This document shows, one piece after another, positions 17,168 through 25,977 of a DNA stretch of 64,000 nt. Origin of the DNA: JANQIO01 sp965601975 (GTDB lineage Bacteria; Pseudomonadota; Gammaproteobacteria; Pseudomonadales; Halieaceae); the NCBI GenBank assembly GCA_965601975.1, contig OZ271856.1, positions 1,612,001 through 1,676,000 on the forward strand, written 5' to 3'. The translations under genes and the position numbers were made by a program. The notes beneath the pieces were generated by a model that worked only from the letters and a program-made list of their open reading frames with translations, was not told the origin of the DNA and ran no database searches. Numbering within the stretch: the stretch's first letter is position 1; each line of letters opens with the position of its first letter.

Positions 17168-18361
17168 ATGAGAGAGTCAGCGGTCGTAAGAATGCTCGAG
17201 GACGCGCTCGTCTGGTACCCGCCGGGTTCCAGCGACGAGCCCCGGCCGCTCGATGACGAAGAGCAGCGAGAGCAGCTCGAGGCGCTCGTCAGCGCCCGTC
17301 GCTCTCCGCTGGTGTTCGCAGCCCCCGGCGGCGATGTTTCCCTGCGGGAAGTCACGTTCACGCCGGCGGAAAAGCGCCACATCGGCAAATCCCTGCCCTA
17401 CCTGCTGGAAGACGATTTCGCCGGCGATGTTGATGAGCTGCACTTCTCCTCGCGCCCGCTGGGCAAGCTGGAGCTGGGCGTGGCCGCCTGCACCCACGAC
17501 GCCATGCGCGACTGGCAGGAGCGACTGTCAGAAATCCCCGCCGCCAAGCAGTGGATACCCGAGCCGCTGCTGCTGCCCTGGCAGCCCGGCGAGCTGTGCA
17601 TTGTCATCGAAGCCGATCGCTGTGTCGTCCGCAGCGGCAACAACGAGGGATTCACCGCCGAGCGCGACCTGGCCGGCGCGATGCTGGCCGCACTGCCGGA
17701 AGACTCAGCCGAAGTGATCATTGTCTACGGCCTCGAGCAGGAGGCCGACACCGTGCTGTTGCCCGAATGGATGCAGTCCCTGGTGCAGTGGCGCACCGGG
17801 AATTTTGCCGCTGCGTTGATGCTGGCGGAAGAGGAGCGCCAGCCCCTGAACCTGCGCCAGGGGGACTACGGCGCCAATTTGCCCCTCGGGGACATCTGGC
17901 GCCAGTGGCGCCTGGTCGCGGGGGTATTCGGCCTGGCGTTCCTGCTGCAGGTGGGCGGCACCTACGCCAGCTACGCCAACCTCGAGAAGGAAAACCTGCA
18001 GCTGCGCCAGCAGATCGAAACAGCCTACCGCCAGGCGGTGCCCCGGGGCGCCGTGGTGGACCCGGAGAAGCAGCTCAAGCGCCAGCTGGATCAGCTGCGC
18101 GGCAGCGGCAGCAGCGCAAGCTTTGTGAGCCTGATGGATCGCATCGGCCGCGTCGTCAACGAGCAGCCCGGCACCCAGCTCGCCAGCGTCAATTTCAGCG
18201 ACAAGCTCGGCGGCGTGCGACTCAACCTGGTGACGCCGGATTTCCGCGCCGTCGAGGCCATTCGCGCAGGCCTTGTAGCGGAGGGCCTGAAAGCGACCAC
18301 GGAAAACAGCAACGCCTCCGGCGACGTGGTTCGCGCCCGCCTGAAAGTGGAGGAGGGCTGA
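17168..18361 (+). CDS. gspL: Type II secretion protein GspL
   Basis: The 397-residue bitopic protein has an actin-like cytoplasmic domain (about residues 1-245) that recruits GspE. A single membrane helix (about 258-275, VFGLAFLLQVGGTYASYA) leads to a periplasmic ferredoxin-like domain that pairs with GspM. The N-terminal segments VWYPPG and FAAPGGDVSLREVTFTPAEKRHIGKSLPYLLEDD fit GspL. The start is ATG 17168, but the ribosome site is weak and ATG 17192 is possible. Confidence 0.93.
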   Translation: MRESAVVRMLEDALVWYPPGSSDEPRPLDDEEQREQLEALVSARRSPLVFAAPGGDVSLREVTFTPAEKRHIGKSLPYLLEDDFAGDVDELHFSSRPLGKLELGVAACTHDAMRDWQERLSEIPAAKQWIPEPLLLPWQPGELCIVIEADRCVVRSGNNEGFTAERDLAGAMLAALPEDSAEVIIVYGLEQEADTVLLPEWMQSLVQWRTGNFAAALMLAEEERQPLNLRQGDYGANLPLGDIWRQWRLVAGVFGLAFLLQVGGTYASYANLEKENLQLRQQIETAYRQAVPRGAVVDPEKQLKRQLDQLRGSGSSASFVSLMDRIGRVVNEQPGTQLASVNFSDKLGGVRLNLVTPDFRAVEAIRAGLVAEGLKATTENSNASGDVVRARLKVEEG

Positions 18362-18362
18362 C

Positions 18363-18839
18363 ATGGACGCGTTGGCCGAATGGTTCCGCAAGTTCAACGC
18401 CCGCGAGCAGGCCTACCTGGTGGGGGCCGCGGTCGCTGTCTCTCTCTATATTCTCTACATGGGCATCCACAAGCCCCTGACCGGCAGGCGCGACGAAATG
18501 GTGCAGCGCAACGTCGCCACCCAGGTCACCCTGACCCGGGTGCAGGCCATGGCCAGCGAGCTGAAGCAGCTCCAGTCCAGCGGCAGCTCAACGGTCAGGC
18601 GCAACATGAACCAGCTGATCAATACCTCAACGTCTGATGTTGGGATACGCCCCACGCGCATTCAGCCAAACTCCCGCGGCGAGACCTCGATCCGTTTCGA
18701 AAACGTGAGCTTCGCCGACCTGCTGCGCTGGCTCTATCGCATGGAGTACGGCGAGGGCATCGCCGTCAAGGAAGTTGCCATCAACCAGGGTGATCGCGGC
18801 GGCCTGGTCAAGGCGACCATTCGACTGGGACAGGGCTGA
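18363..18839 (+). CDS. gspM: Type II secretion protein GspM
   Basis: The 158-residue bitopic protein has a short cytoplasmic N terminus with the FNAREQAYL motif. One helix (about residues 20-35, LVGAAVAVSLYILYMGI) and a periplasmic ferredoxin-like domain follow. GspM stabilises GspL and the assembly platform. It lies one base after gspL, and its stop shares a base with the gspN start. Assignment rests on position, topology and the NAREQ-helix pattern. Confidence 0.92.
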   Translation: MDALAEWFRKFNAREQAYLVGAAVAVSLYILYMGIHKPLTGRRDEMVQRNVATQVTLTRVQAMASELKQLQSSGSSTVRRNMNQLINTSTSDVGIRPTRIQPNSRGETSIRFENVSFADLLRWLYRMEYGEGIAVKEVAINQGDRGGLVKATIRLGQG

Positions 18840-19585
18840 TGCTGCTGCGCGTGCTCGCCGGCGCAGGGCTGGCGCTACTGTTCTTTGCCATTCTCGCCGT
18901 CAACGCGCCTGCCCACCTGGCCGGGTACATGGTTAACGAGGATGAGGTTCGCCTGTCGGGCTTCTCCGGCACAATCTGGGAAGGTGCCGCCAGCAACGCA
19001 GCAATTGCCACCGAGGCGGGCTGGGTACAGCTGGGCCAGCTGCGCTGGAGCCTGTCGGAGCTGTACCTGCTGATGCTGTCGCCGACGGCGGACATCAGCT
19101 CCCAGTGGGGGCAACAACGCCTGCAGGCCAATGTCCGTGTGTCCCCCGGCGGCGATATCCGGATTCGAGGGCTGGACGCGACCTTTTCCGCCGCCCTGAT
19201 CAAGGAACTGATGCCCGTAAACCTTCGCGGGGAGCTCAACCTGTTCATGGAGCACATGCACATTTCCGATGACCAGCCGGTATCCGGCAAAGGCCGCCTG
19301 GTCTGGCGACAGGCGTTCTGGCGCGGCAACCAGGGCTCCCAGCCCCTCGGCGATTACGTGCTGCAATTTGAGATTCCGGCGCCGCAGCAGGCGCGGGCGA
19401 CCGTCAGCACCCTGTCAGGGCCCATCAAAGTGGAAGGCGGTGTGACCGTCGATGGCCGACAGTATTCGGTCGACGCGCGCCTCAGCAGCAGCGGACGCAT
19501 CGACCAGGAGCTGGCCAATGCCCTGGCGCTCATGGCAGCGCCGGTGGACGACGGCTTCCTGTTGAAGTTCAATTCCGAGTTCTAG
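18839..19585 (+). CDS. gspN: Type II secretion protein GspN
   Basis: The 248-residue protein has an N-terminal membrane anchor (MLLRVLAGAGLALLFFAILAV) and a long beta-rich periplasmic part. The segment LSGFSGTIWEGAA is typical of GspN. GspN is an accessory component found in some type II systems, not universally required. It closes the gsp cluster. No GspO/PilD prepilin peptidase follows, so the shared peptidase of the type IV pilus locus is presumably used. Confidence 0.88.
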   Translation: MLLRVLAGAGLALLFFAILAVNAPAHLAGYMVNEDEVRLSGFSGTIWEGAASNAAIATEAGWVQLGQLRWSLSELYLLMLSPTADISSQWGQQRLQANVRVSPGGDIRIRGLDATFSAALIKELMPVNLRGELNLFMEHMHISDDQPVSGKGRLVWRQAFWRGNQGSQPLGDYVLQFEIPAPQQARATVSTLSGPIKVEGGVTVDGRQYSVDARLSSSGRIDQELANALALMAAPVDDGFLLKFNSEF

Positions 19586-19608
19586 ACAACCATAGGGAAA
19601 CCATCGAG

Positions 19609-19788
19609 ATGAGCGAAACGGAATACCGTAAGTACGAATGTGTCGTCTGTGGCTTCATTTACGACGAGGCCGAAGGCCTGCCGGAGGACGGCATCCCACC
19701 CGGCACCCGCTGGGAGGACATTCCCAATGACTGGGAGTGCCCAGACTGCGGCATCAGCAAGAGCGACTTCGAATTGTTCGAAGAATAG
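19609..19788 (+). CDS. Rubredoxin
   Basis: This 59-residue iron protein starts at ATG 19609, 23 bases after gspN. Two knuckles hold the single iron: Cys11-x2-Cys14 (CVVCGFIYDE) and Cys44-x2-Cys47 (CPDCGISKSDFE). The order, the GLPEDGIPPGTRWEDIP spacer and the 59-residue length are those of classical rubredoxins, which carry electrons to partners such as alkane hydroxylases or peroxide reductases. No rubredoxin reductase is nearby, so the partner is unknown. Confidence 0.96.
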   Translation: MSETEYRKYECVVCGFIYDEAEGLPEDGIPPGTRWEDIPNDWECPDCGISKSDFELFEE

Positions 19789-19797
19789 GGCCCGCCC

Positions 19798-20076
19798 GTG
19801 GATACACTGATCACCGATATCATCGGCATGACCGGCACCGCCCTGGTGGTGCTGGCCTACTACCTGTTGCAGCTGGACAAGGTGGCCAGCAGCAGCCTGG
19901 CCTATAACCTGATGAACCTGTTCGGCGCGATCTTCCTGCTGATCAGCCTCTGCTTCACCTTCAATTTGGCGAGCTTTGTCATCGAGCTGTTCTGGATCGG
20001 GGCCTCCCTGATCGGGCTGTGGAAAATCTACAAGCACCGCAACGGCAAGAGCCATCCGGAAGAGCGCTTCGGTTAG
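19798..20076 (+). CDS. Small integral membrane protein, CBU_0592-like
   Basis: The 92-residue protein starts at GTG 19798, 9 bases after the rubredoxin stop. Three hydrophobic helices are visible (about residues 7-25, 34-53 and 58-80), and the C terminus is positively charged. The pattern, with GTALVVLAYYLLQ and NLMNLFGAIFLL, resembles the CBU_0592 family of uncharacterised membrane proteins. No function can be assigned. The tight spacing suggests co-transcription with the rubredoxin. Confidence 0.72.
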   Translation: MDTLITDIIGMTGTALVVLAYYLLQLDKVASSSLAYNLMNLFGAIFLLISLCFTFNLASFVIELFWIGASLIGLWKIYKHRNGKSHPEERFG

Positions 20077-20086
20077 GCCCAACCTG

Positions 20087-20116
20087 GTGAAGGATTGTTG
20101 CAGGACAATCTTTCAC
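20087..20116. promoter_or_regulatory. 12-bp stem-loop between the small membrane protein and putA
   Basis: The arms GTGAAGGATTGT and ACAATCTTTCAC pair over 12 positions with one G-T wobble, around a 6-base loop. No T-tract follows. A TAGAAT hexamer (20132-20137) lies just downstream and may be the putA -10 box. The dyad would then sit at the -35 region, a likely operator place. A weak terminator for the upstream genes is the alternative. Confidence 0.42.
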
Positions 20117-20178
20117 TCCCCCGAAATAACCTAGAATTAGTGGAACGCCGCCACCCGGTAACCAACGGAGGTGACTCC

Positions 20179-23100
20179 ATGTCCCTAGCCCAGACCACTG
20201 CGCCCGACGCCGATCTTTCCAGCCTGCGGAAACGGCTGCGTGAGAGCACCTGCGCCGACGAAAAAGCCGTGGTGGAACAGCTGCTGGCGGCCACGGCGCT
20301 CAATGAGGACCAGCGCCAGGCCATCGTCGACCGCGCCGTGGCCATTGTGGAACACTGCCGCGCCCGCAGCGACGAGGCGGGCACCCTGGACGCGTTCCTG
20401 CAGGAGTTCGGGCTCTCCAATCGCGAGGGAATTGCGCTCATGTGCCTGGCCGAAGCGCTGCTGCGGGTTCCCGACGAAGACACCGCGGACCGGCTGATCG
20501 CCGAGAAGATCCAGTCCGGCGACTGGAGTTCCCACAAGGGGAAATCTACTTCCAGCTTTGTTAATGCGTCGGTCTGGGGACTGATGCTCACCGGTCGCAT
20601 CGTGCGGCTGGACGAAGAGATCACCGGCGACACCGCCGGCTGGGTACGCAACCTGGTCAGCAGCCTCGGCGAGCCGGTGGTGCGCCAGGCGGTGCTGCAG
20701 GCCATGCGCATCATGGGCGGCCAGTACGTGCTGGGCCGCACCATCGAGGAGGCCCTGAAAAAGGGTGTGGCCGACAACCATCCGGGCACCCGCTTCTCCT
20801 TCGACATGCTGGGGGAGGGCGCGCGCACCATGGCAGACGCGGAGCGCTACTACGACGACTACCTGCAGGCGATTCGCACCATTGCCTGCACGGTGAAACC
20901 CGGCGAGACCGTGGAGGAGGCCAACGGCATCTCGGTGAAGCTGTCCGCCCTGCATCCGCGCTACGAGTTCCGCCAGAAGAAGCGCGTAATGGCGGAGCTG
21001 CTGCCAAAAGTGCGCGAACTGGCCCTGGAATGCCGGAACGCCGGTATCGGCTACAACATCGACGCCGAGGAGTGCGACCGGCTGGATATCTCCCTGGACC
21101 TGTTCGAGGCCCTGGCCCGGGACGAGGCCCTGGCGGACTGGGGCGGACTGGGTTTCGTGCTGCAGGCCTACCAGAAGCGTGCGCCCGCCGTGGCCGACTG
21201 GCTGATCGCCCTGGCCCGGGATACCGGCCACCGTTTCATGGTGCGCCTGGTGAAGGGCGCCTACTGGGATGGCGAGATCAAGCACGCCCAGGAGCAGGGT
21301 CTGGAGGATTACCCGGTCTATACCCGCAAATGCCACAGCGACCTGTGCTACCAGGTCTGCGCCGAGCGACTGCTGGCAGCCCAGGATGCGATCTACCCCC
21401 AGTTCGCCACCCATAACGCCCACTCCATGGCCCTGATCCAGGCCCTGACCGCGGACGGGAAGGCCTTCGAGTTCCAGCGCCTGCACGGCATGGGGGCGCT
21501 GATGTTCGATGAGCTGCACGAAACCAGCCCGGATACCCGGGTGCGCGTGTATGCCCCGGTGGGCAACCACAAGGACCTGCTGCCCTACCTGGTGCGGCGC
21601 CTGCTGGAGAACGGCGCCAACAGCTCCTTCGTGAACCGCTTCATGGATGCGAAGACGCCGCCGCGGGACCTGGTGCAGGACCCGGTAGAGCTGTCACTGG
21701 TGCAGCCCCTGCGGCGCCACCCGAAGATTCCCGTACCCCGGGAAATCTACCGGGAGGAGCCGCGCCCCTGGCTGAACGCCGAAGGTCTGGACCTGCACGA
21801 GCCGCTGGTCGTGGCGCCGCTGCTGGAGAAACTCGGCAAGGCCACGGAGAAACCCCTGCGGGCTGCGCCGATTATTGGCGGCGAGTGGCGCACCGGTACC
21901 TCCAGACCGGTGCTGAGCCCCGCGGATCGCAGCCGCGCCGTGGGTGACGTGGTGGAATCGGATGCCGATGCCATCGAGTCGGCCCTGTCCCGCGCAGCCG
22001 CGGCCCAATCCGGCTGGAACGGCGCTGGCGTCGAAACCCGCGCCGCCGCCCTGGAGAAAGCCGCGGACCTGATGGAAGCACACTGCGCCGAGCTGATGGG
22101 GATTATCACGGCGGAAGCGGGCAGGACGATAGACGACGCCCTGTCGGAAGTACGCGAGGCGGTAGACTTCTGCCGCTACTACGCCCAGCAGGCCCGCGCG
22201 CATTTTGCCGTTAAATCCCTCCCCGGGCCCACCGGCGAGGTCAATGAGCTGAGTCTTCACGGCCGCGGCACATTCCTGTGCATCAGCCCCTGGAATTTCC
22301 CGCTGGCGATATTCACCGGCCAGGTCGTCGCCGCACTGGCCGCCGGCAACTGTGTGATCGCCAAGCCCGCGGAGCAGACGCCGCTGATTGGGGCGCGGGC
22401 CGTCAAACTCCTGCACGAAGCCGGCGTGCCTGGCGATGTTCTGCAGCTGTTGCCGGGCGACGGCGCCACGGTGGGCGGCGCCCTGGTGCGCGACTCGCGT
22501 ATCGACGGCGTTGCCTTCACCGGCAGCACCGAGACGGCGAAACGTATCAACCGGGACCTGGCTGCGAGGGAGGGCGCCATCGTGCCGCTGATCGCCGAGA
22601 CCGGTGGCCTTAACGTGATGATTGTCGACGCCACGGCGCTACCCGAGCAGGTCGTGGACGACGTCATCACCTCGGCCTTCCAGAGCGCGGGCCAGCGCTG
22701 CTCCGCCCTGCGGGTCATGTTCCTGCAGGAAGATATCGCCGACGGCGTCATCGAGATGCTGGCCGGCGCGATGAAAGAGCTGGTTATCAACGACCCCGCG
22801 GCCCTGTCCACGGACATCGGCCCGGTGATCGACCTGGAGGCGCGCCAGCGACTCGAACAACATGCGGAGCGCATGAGCCGCGAAGCGACACTGCTGGCGA
22901 AGTGCGAGCTCGACAAGGACCTGGCAGACGGCTATTTCTTCGCCCCGCAGGTTTACGAAATCGAATCCCTGTCGCAGCTGCCCGAAGAAGTATTCGGCCC
23001 GATCCTGCACATCCTTCGCTACGCCGGCACGGACATCTCCGGCGTGCTCGACCAGGTCAACGCCTCGGGCTACGGCCTGACCCTGGGCGTGCACAGCCGC

Positions 23101-23340
23101 ATCGATGGCTTCGCCCGCGACGTCTTCCGCGGCACCCGCGTGGGCAACACCTACGTCAACCGCAACATGGTCGGCGCCGTGGTCGGCGTGAACCCCTTCG
23201 GCGGCCAGGGCCTCTCGGGCACCGGCCCCAAGGCCGGCGGGCCGCACTACCTGCTGCGTTTCGCCACGGAGAAAACGCGCACGGACAACGTCGTCGCCAA
23301 GGGCGGCAATACGCAGTTGTTCACTCTCCAGGAGAGCTGA
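20179..23340 (+). CDS. putA: Bifunctional proline dehydrogenase / pyrroline-5-carboxylate dehydrogenase
   Basis: The 1053-residue enzyme oxidises proline to glutamate in two steps. The start ATG 20179 is set by GGAGGT six bases upstream. The N-terminal helical arm and FAD-dependent PRODH barrel (about 150-490; FMVRLVKGAYWDGEIKHAQ, ATHNAHSMA) precede an aldehyde dehydrogenase domain with ISPWNFPLAIFTGQ, FTGSTETAKRI and the catalytic Cys in SAGQRCSALR. No ribbon-helix-helix DNA-binding domain precedes the PRODH part, unlike the autoregulating E. coli PutA. The protein ends shortly after GTGPKAGGPHY, as in short (class A type) PutA. Regulation is therefore probably by a separate protein. Confidence 0.95.
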   Translation: MSLAQTTAPDADLSSLRKRLRESTCADEKAVVEQLLAATALNEDQRQAIVDRAVAIVEHCRARSDEAGTLDAFLQEFGLSNREGIALMCLAEALLRVPDEDTADRLIAEKIQSGDWSSHKGKSTSSFVNASVWGLMLTGRIVRLDEEITGDTAGWVRNLVSSLGEPVVRQAVLQAMRIMGGQYVLGRTIEEALKKGVADNHPGTRFSFDMLGEGARTMADAERYYDDYLQAIRTIACTVKPGETVEEANGISVKLSALHPRYEFRQKKRVMAELLPKVRELALECRNAGIGYNIDAEECDRLDISLDLFEALARDEALADWGGLGFVLQAYQKRAPAVADWLIALARDTGHRFMVRLVKGAYWDGEIKHAQEQGLEDYPVYTRKCHSDLCYQVCAERLLAAQDAIYPQFATHNAHSMALIQALTADGKAFEFQRLHGMGALMFDELHETSPDTRVRVYAPVGNHKDLLPYLVRRLLENGANSSFVNRFMDAKTPPRDLVQDPVELSLVQPLRRHPKIPVPREIYREEPRPWLNAEGLDLHEPLVVAPLLEKLGKATEKPLRAAPIIGGEWRTGTSRPVLSPADRSRAVGDVVESDADAIESALSRAAAAQSGWNGAGVETRAAALEKAADLMEAHCAELMGIITAEAGRTIDDALSEVREAVDFCRYYAQQARAHFAVKSLPGPTGEVNELSLHGRGTFLCISPWNFPLAIFTGQVVAALAAGNCVIAKPAEQTPLIGARAVKLLHEAGVPGDVLQLLPGDGATVGGALVRDSRIDGVAFTGSTETAKRINRDLAAREGAIVPLIAETGGLNVMIVDATALPEQVVDDVITSAFQSAGQRCSALRVMFLQEDIADGVIEMLAGAMKELVINDPAALSTDIGPVIDLEARQRLEQHAERMSREATLLAKCELDKDLADGYFFAPQVYEIESLSQLPEEVFGPILHILRYAGTDISGVLDQVNASGYGLTLGVHSRIDGFARDVFRGTRVGNTYVNRNMVGAVVGVNPFGGQGLSGTGPKAGGPHYLLRFATEKTRTDNVVAKGGNTQLFTLQES

Positions 23341-23400
23341 CGCTCTCCAGGGCTCAGGGCTGTTTACAGGAGAGCTGACGCTCTCCCGGGCTCAGGGCTG
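23329..23400. repeat. Duplicated hairpin repeat spanning the putA and HNH gene ends
   Basis: Two 34-base copies (23329-23362 and 23367-23400) differ at one base and are separated by 4 bases. Each contains the perfect hairpin GGAGAGC-TGAC-GCTCTCC followed by a GGCTCAGGGCTG tail. The putA stop codon lies in the loop of the first copy, and the stop of the convergent HNH gene lies at the end of the second. It looks like a recent local duplication. The paired hairpins could end transcription from both sides, although T-tracts are missing. Confidence 0.7.
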
Positions 23401-24576
23401 CCTGAACCCCGACGCATTTCGGAACTGCCATTCGCCGTTGGGCCCTCGTTTGATCTCGAAGCCGCCCTCGTGCAGCAGCCTGTGATGATGCGGACACAAC
23501 AGCAGAAGATTCTCCAGGATCGTCTCACCGCCATCGCACCAGTGCTCAAAGTGATGCGCATCCAGCCACTTCGTATTCGTGCACCCCGGGAAGCAACAGC
23601 AGCCCCCATCCCGAGCCTCCAGCGCTCTCCTTAACTGAGGACTCACTACCCGATGCTTGCGGCCGATGGCCGTCGGCGTGCCGTCCTTGTACACGAGCGG
23701 CACAATCGACCCGTCGCAGCACAACCGTCGCACCGTTTCGATCGGCAGATCGCTCTTGCTGCGCTCATCGGGCTCACCGCGCAACGCTTTTTCGTCGACG
23801 CGCACTGTGACCTGGTAGTGGTCCGCGGTACAGCTGCGCTTCTCTTCCCCGCCAGCTAAAAATGATCGGCAGATATCTACAAAGGCATCAGCCTGCTGCC
23901 GCTGCAGTTCCGACGCTCCACGTGGAGTGTTTTCATCAATTTCGGTCAGCTCGTCCCGCTCTACGCCATCGGCGATAAATTCTGCATCTCCGTTGGTGTC
24001 GCGCGCTACACCAAGCTGCAGTGCTTTCAGAACCAGGTCTGCCTGCTCCTTTGGAAGCTCCATGCTGATGCTGACGCTTCCGTCGCCTATGGGTGAGACC
24101 TTCAGGTAGCGAGCTTCGTGTGCCCGATTTGCATCGCTGGTAGACACATCGCGCTGCACATTTCTGAGTTGGGTGCAGTGCCGGTCCACATGGGCCGCCG
24201 TCGCCTTGAGCGCAAAGCTCAGAAGCTGTTCCTCGTTCTGCGGCGTTGCCACGCGCGACAAAGAGCGAGCCTTCGAATAGGACAAGTCGCCCTTCTGAAA
24301 GGCACGGGAGATTTCGGGCAGATCAAACAGTGCGTTGGCCACACGCAGCTTTTCACGGGCGGTATTCGGCGCAATCCCACACTTCATATTCAACCACTCC
24401 GCACAGTTGTTGAAGTGATAGGCCTTCCAGCCCTGCCTGAGGTCGAATTCACGCAGCAGCACCAGGAACTCATACTCGCTGGCGTTGATGTGCTGGGACA
24501 GGCTGATGATGTTTTCCTCGAGCTCATCGAGTGAGCGGCGGGTGATGGTGGCGGTGGGGTAGGCGATGGCGTTCAT
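23392..24576 (-). CDS. DUF222-domain HNH endonuclease
   Basis: The 394-residue protein starts at ATG 24576, with GGAG at a good distance. The helical N-terminal DUF222/13E12-type region (INASEYEFLVLLREFDLRQGW, GIAPNTAREKLRVANAL, GDLSYSKARSLSRVA) is followed by a C-terminal HNH nuclease. The HNH part has CFPGCTNT, WLDAHHFEHW, an Asn in ENLLLLCPHHHRLLHE and paired Cys residues for metal. These genes are often multicopy in actinobacteria and some marine gammaproteobacteria. They may be mobile or defence related; the true role is unknown. It converges with putA. Confidence 0.85.
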   Translation of the reverse strand: MNAIAYPTATITRRSLDELEENIISLSQHINASEYEFLVLLREFDLRQGWKAYHFNNCAEWLNMKCGIAPNTAREKLRVANALFDLPEISRAFQKGDLSYSKARSLSRVATPQNEEQLLSFALKATAAHVDRHCTQLRNVQRDVSTSDANRAHEARYLKVSPIGDGSVSISMELPKEQADLVLKALQLGVARDTNGDAEFIADGVERDELTEIDENTPRGASELQRQQADAFVDICRSFLAGGEEKRSCTADHYQVTVRVDEKALRGEPDERSKSDLPIETVRRLCCDGSIVPLVYKDGTPTAIGRKHRVVSPQLRRALEARDGGCCCFPGCTNTKWLDAHHFEHWCDGGETILENLLLLCPHHHRLLHEGGFEIKRGPNGEWQFRNASGFRQP

Positions 24577-24828
24577 GGGCGGCTCCGGTGTTGTGAAAAT
24601 CAACTATCCGATTGATTTATATGGATATTTTACGATTTTCACGCCACCAGCAGGCCACGGTTTTCCACCCGAAACGTTCAACTTTGTCACCGTGCCTGCG
24701 CCCGGGAGGTGAATTATCCAAACTGCCGGCCGCCTGAGGTTTCCGGGACGTGTACTCAACACCGCAGCAACTCTATACTGCGACAACACCGAGTTGGTCG
24801 GTCTACAACAACAATAACGGGAAGCCCG

Positions 24829-25965
24829 ATGAAAAGATTTCTACTGCTCTGCCTCAGCCTGCCGTTCATTGCCGCCTGCAGCGACGGTGGCAATTCGTAT
24901 GTTCCCCCACCTGTTGAGCCCGACTTCACCGCGGCTGACGCCTGGATGGAAGACTTCGTCGACAGCGAACCGCTGTTCCCTGGCGGTTCCTACGTCGTGG
25001 TGGACAAGGAACGGGGCGTCATCCACAAGGCGGTCTTCGGCAACCAGACCGAAGACAGCCTGGTCCTGCTGGCCTCCACCAGTAAAGTGCCCACGGTTAT
25101 GCTGCTGATGGCCCTCCACGACGATGATGACAACGTCAATTTCGACATCACCACCCCGATTGCCAACTACCTGCCCTGGCTGGGGGTGTGGGACCAGGCG
25201 ATCACGACCGAACACCTCGTGTCGAACCGCTCCGGTATTCCGGGCCTGATCAACCTGTTCATCGACCAGGCATCCTATGGGCCGCACCTCTGCCAGTTCC
25301 TGCCCTTCGGAACCCTGCAGGGCTGCGCGGAGACCATCTGGACTTCCCCGTTGCCGGGCCTGGAGAGTACCCCTGCCGGTACGGCTTTTGACTACGGCGG
25401 CAGCCAGTGGCAGTTGTCCGGTGCGGTGGCGGAGATCGTCGGCGGCGGTACCTGGAACCAGCTGTGGGATGAGTACATTGCCCAGCCCTGTGAGCTGGAG
25501 ATATCCACCTACGGCAACAACCTGTCTATTTCCGAGCAATGGGATGGCATGGCGGATAGCCTGGTCGGTCTAGACAACCCGAACCAGGAAGGCGGCATGA
25601 TGGCCAGCCTGGACGATTATGCGAAGCTGCTCTCCCTGCACCTGAACGACGGCCTGTGTGGCAGCAATCGCGTGTTGTCAGCGGAGAGCGTCGCCTCCAT
25701 GCGGGCGCCGCGCACCCAGGACCCGACCGATGGCAGCGGCTATGGCATGGGTTGGTGGCTTGAGCCGCGCGAAGGCGATGGCCCGGTGACGCTGTTCACC
25801 GACGGCGGCTTCTACGGCTCCATCTCATGGATCGATACCGAGCGCCAGTACGCGGGCGTCGTGTTCTTCGAGGAGTACACCGGTACCGACGGCGGCACCG
25901 GCAGCGGTGGTGTGCGCGACCAGCTTATCCCCATCATCGAGGACGCGATCGACGCTGTGCGCTAG
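24829..25965 (+). CDS. Lipoprotein serine hydrolase of the class C beta-lactamase/esterase family
   Basis: The 378-residue product begins with a lipoprotein signal (MKRFLLLCLSLPFIAAC), with the lipid-modified Cys at residue 17. The catalytic SxxK is Ser83-Thr-Ser-Lys86 in LASTSKVPTVM. A second Tyr motif is probably FDYGGS, a variant of YxN, and the third motif may be FTDGGFYGS. The fold is shared by class C beta-lactamases, DD-peptidases and esterases (EstB type), and sequence alone does not separate these. It is probably anchored in the envelope facing the periplasm. It converges with the M48 protease with a 12-base gap. Confidence 0.85.
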   Translation: MKRFLLLCLSLPFIAACSDGGNSYVPPPVEPDFTAADAWMEDFVDSEPLFPGGSYVVVDKERGVIHKAVFGNQTEDSLVLLASTSKVPTVMLLMALHDDDDNVNFDITTPIANYLPWLGVWDQAITTEHLVSNRSGIPGLINLFIDQASYGPHLCQFLPFGTLQGCAETIWTSPLPGLESTPAGTAFDYGGSQWQLSGAVAEIVGGGTWNQLWDEYIAQPCELEISTYGNNLSISEQWDGMADSLVGLDNPNQEGGMMASLDDYAKLLSLHLNDGLCGSNRVLSAESVASMRAPRTQDPTDGSGYGMGWWLEPREGDGPVTLFTDGGFYGSISWIDTERQYAGVVFFEEYTGTDGGTGSGGVRDQLIPIIEDAIDAVR

Positions 25966-25977
25966 CGGCGCCCCCAG

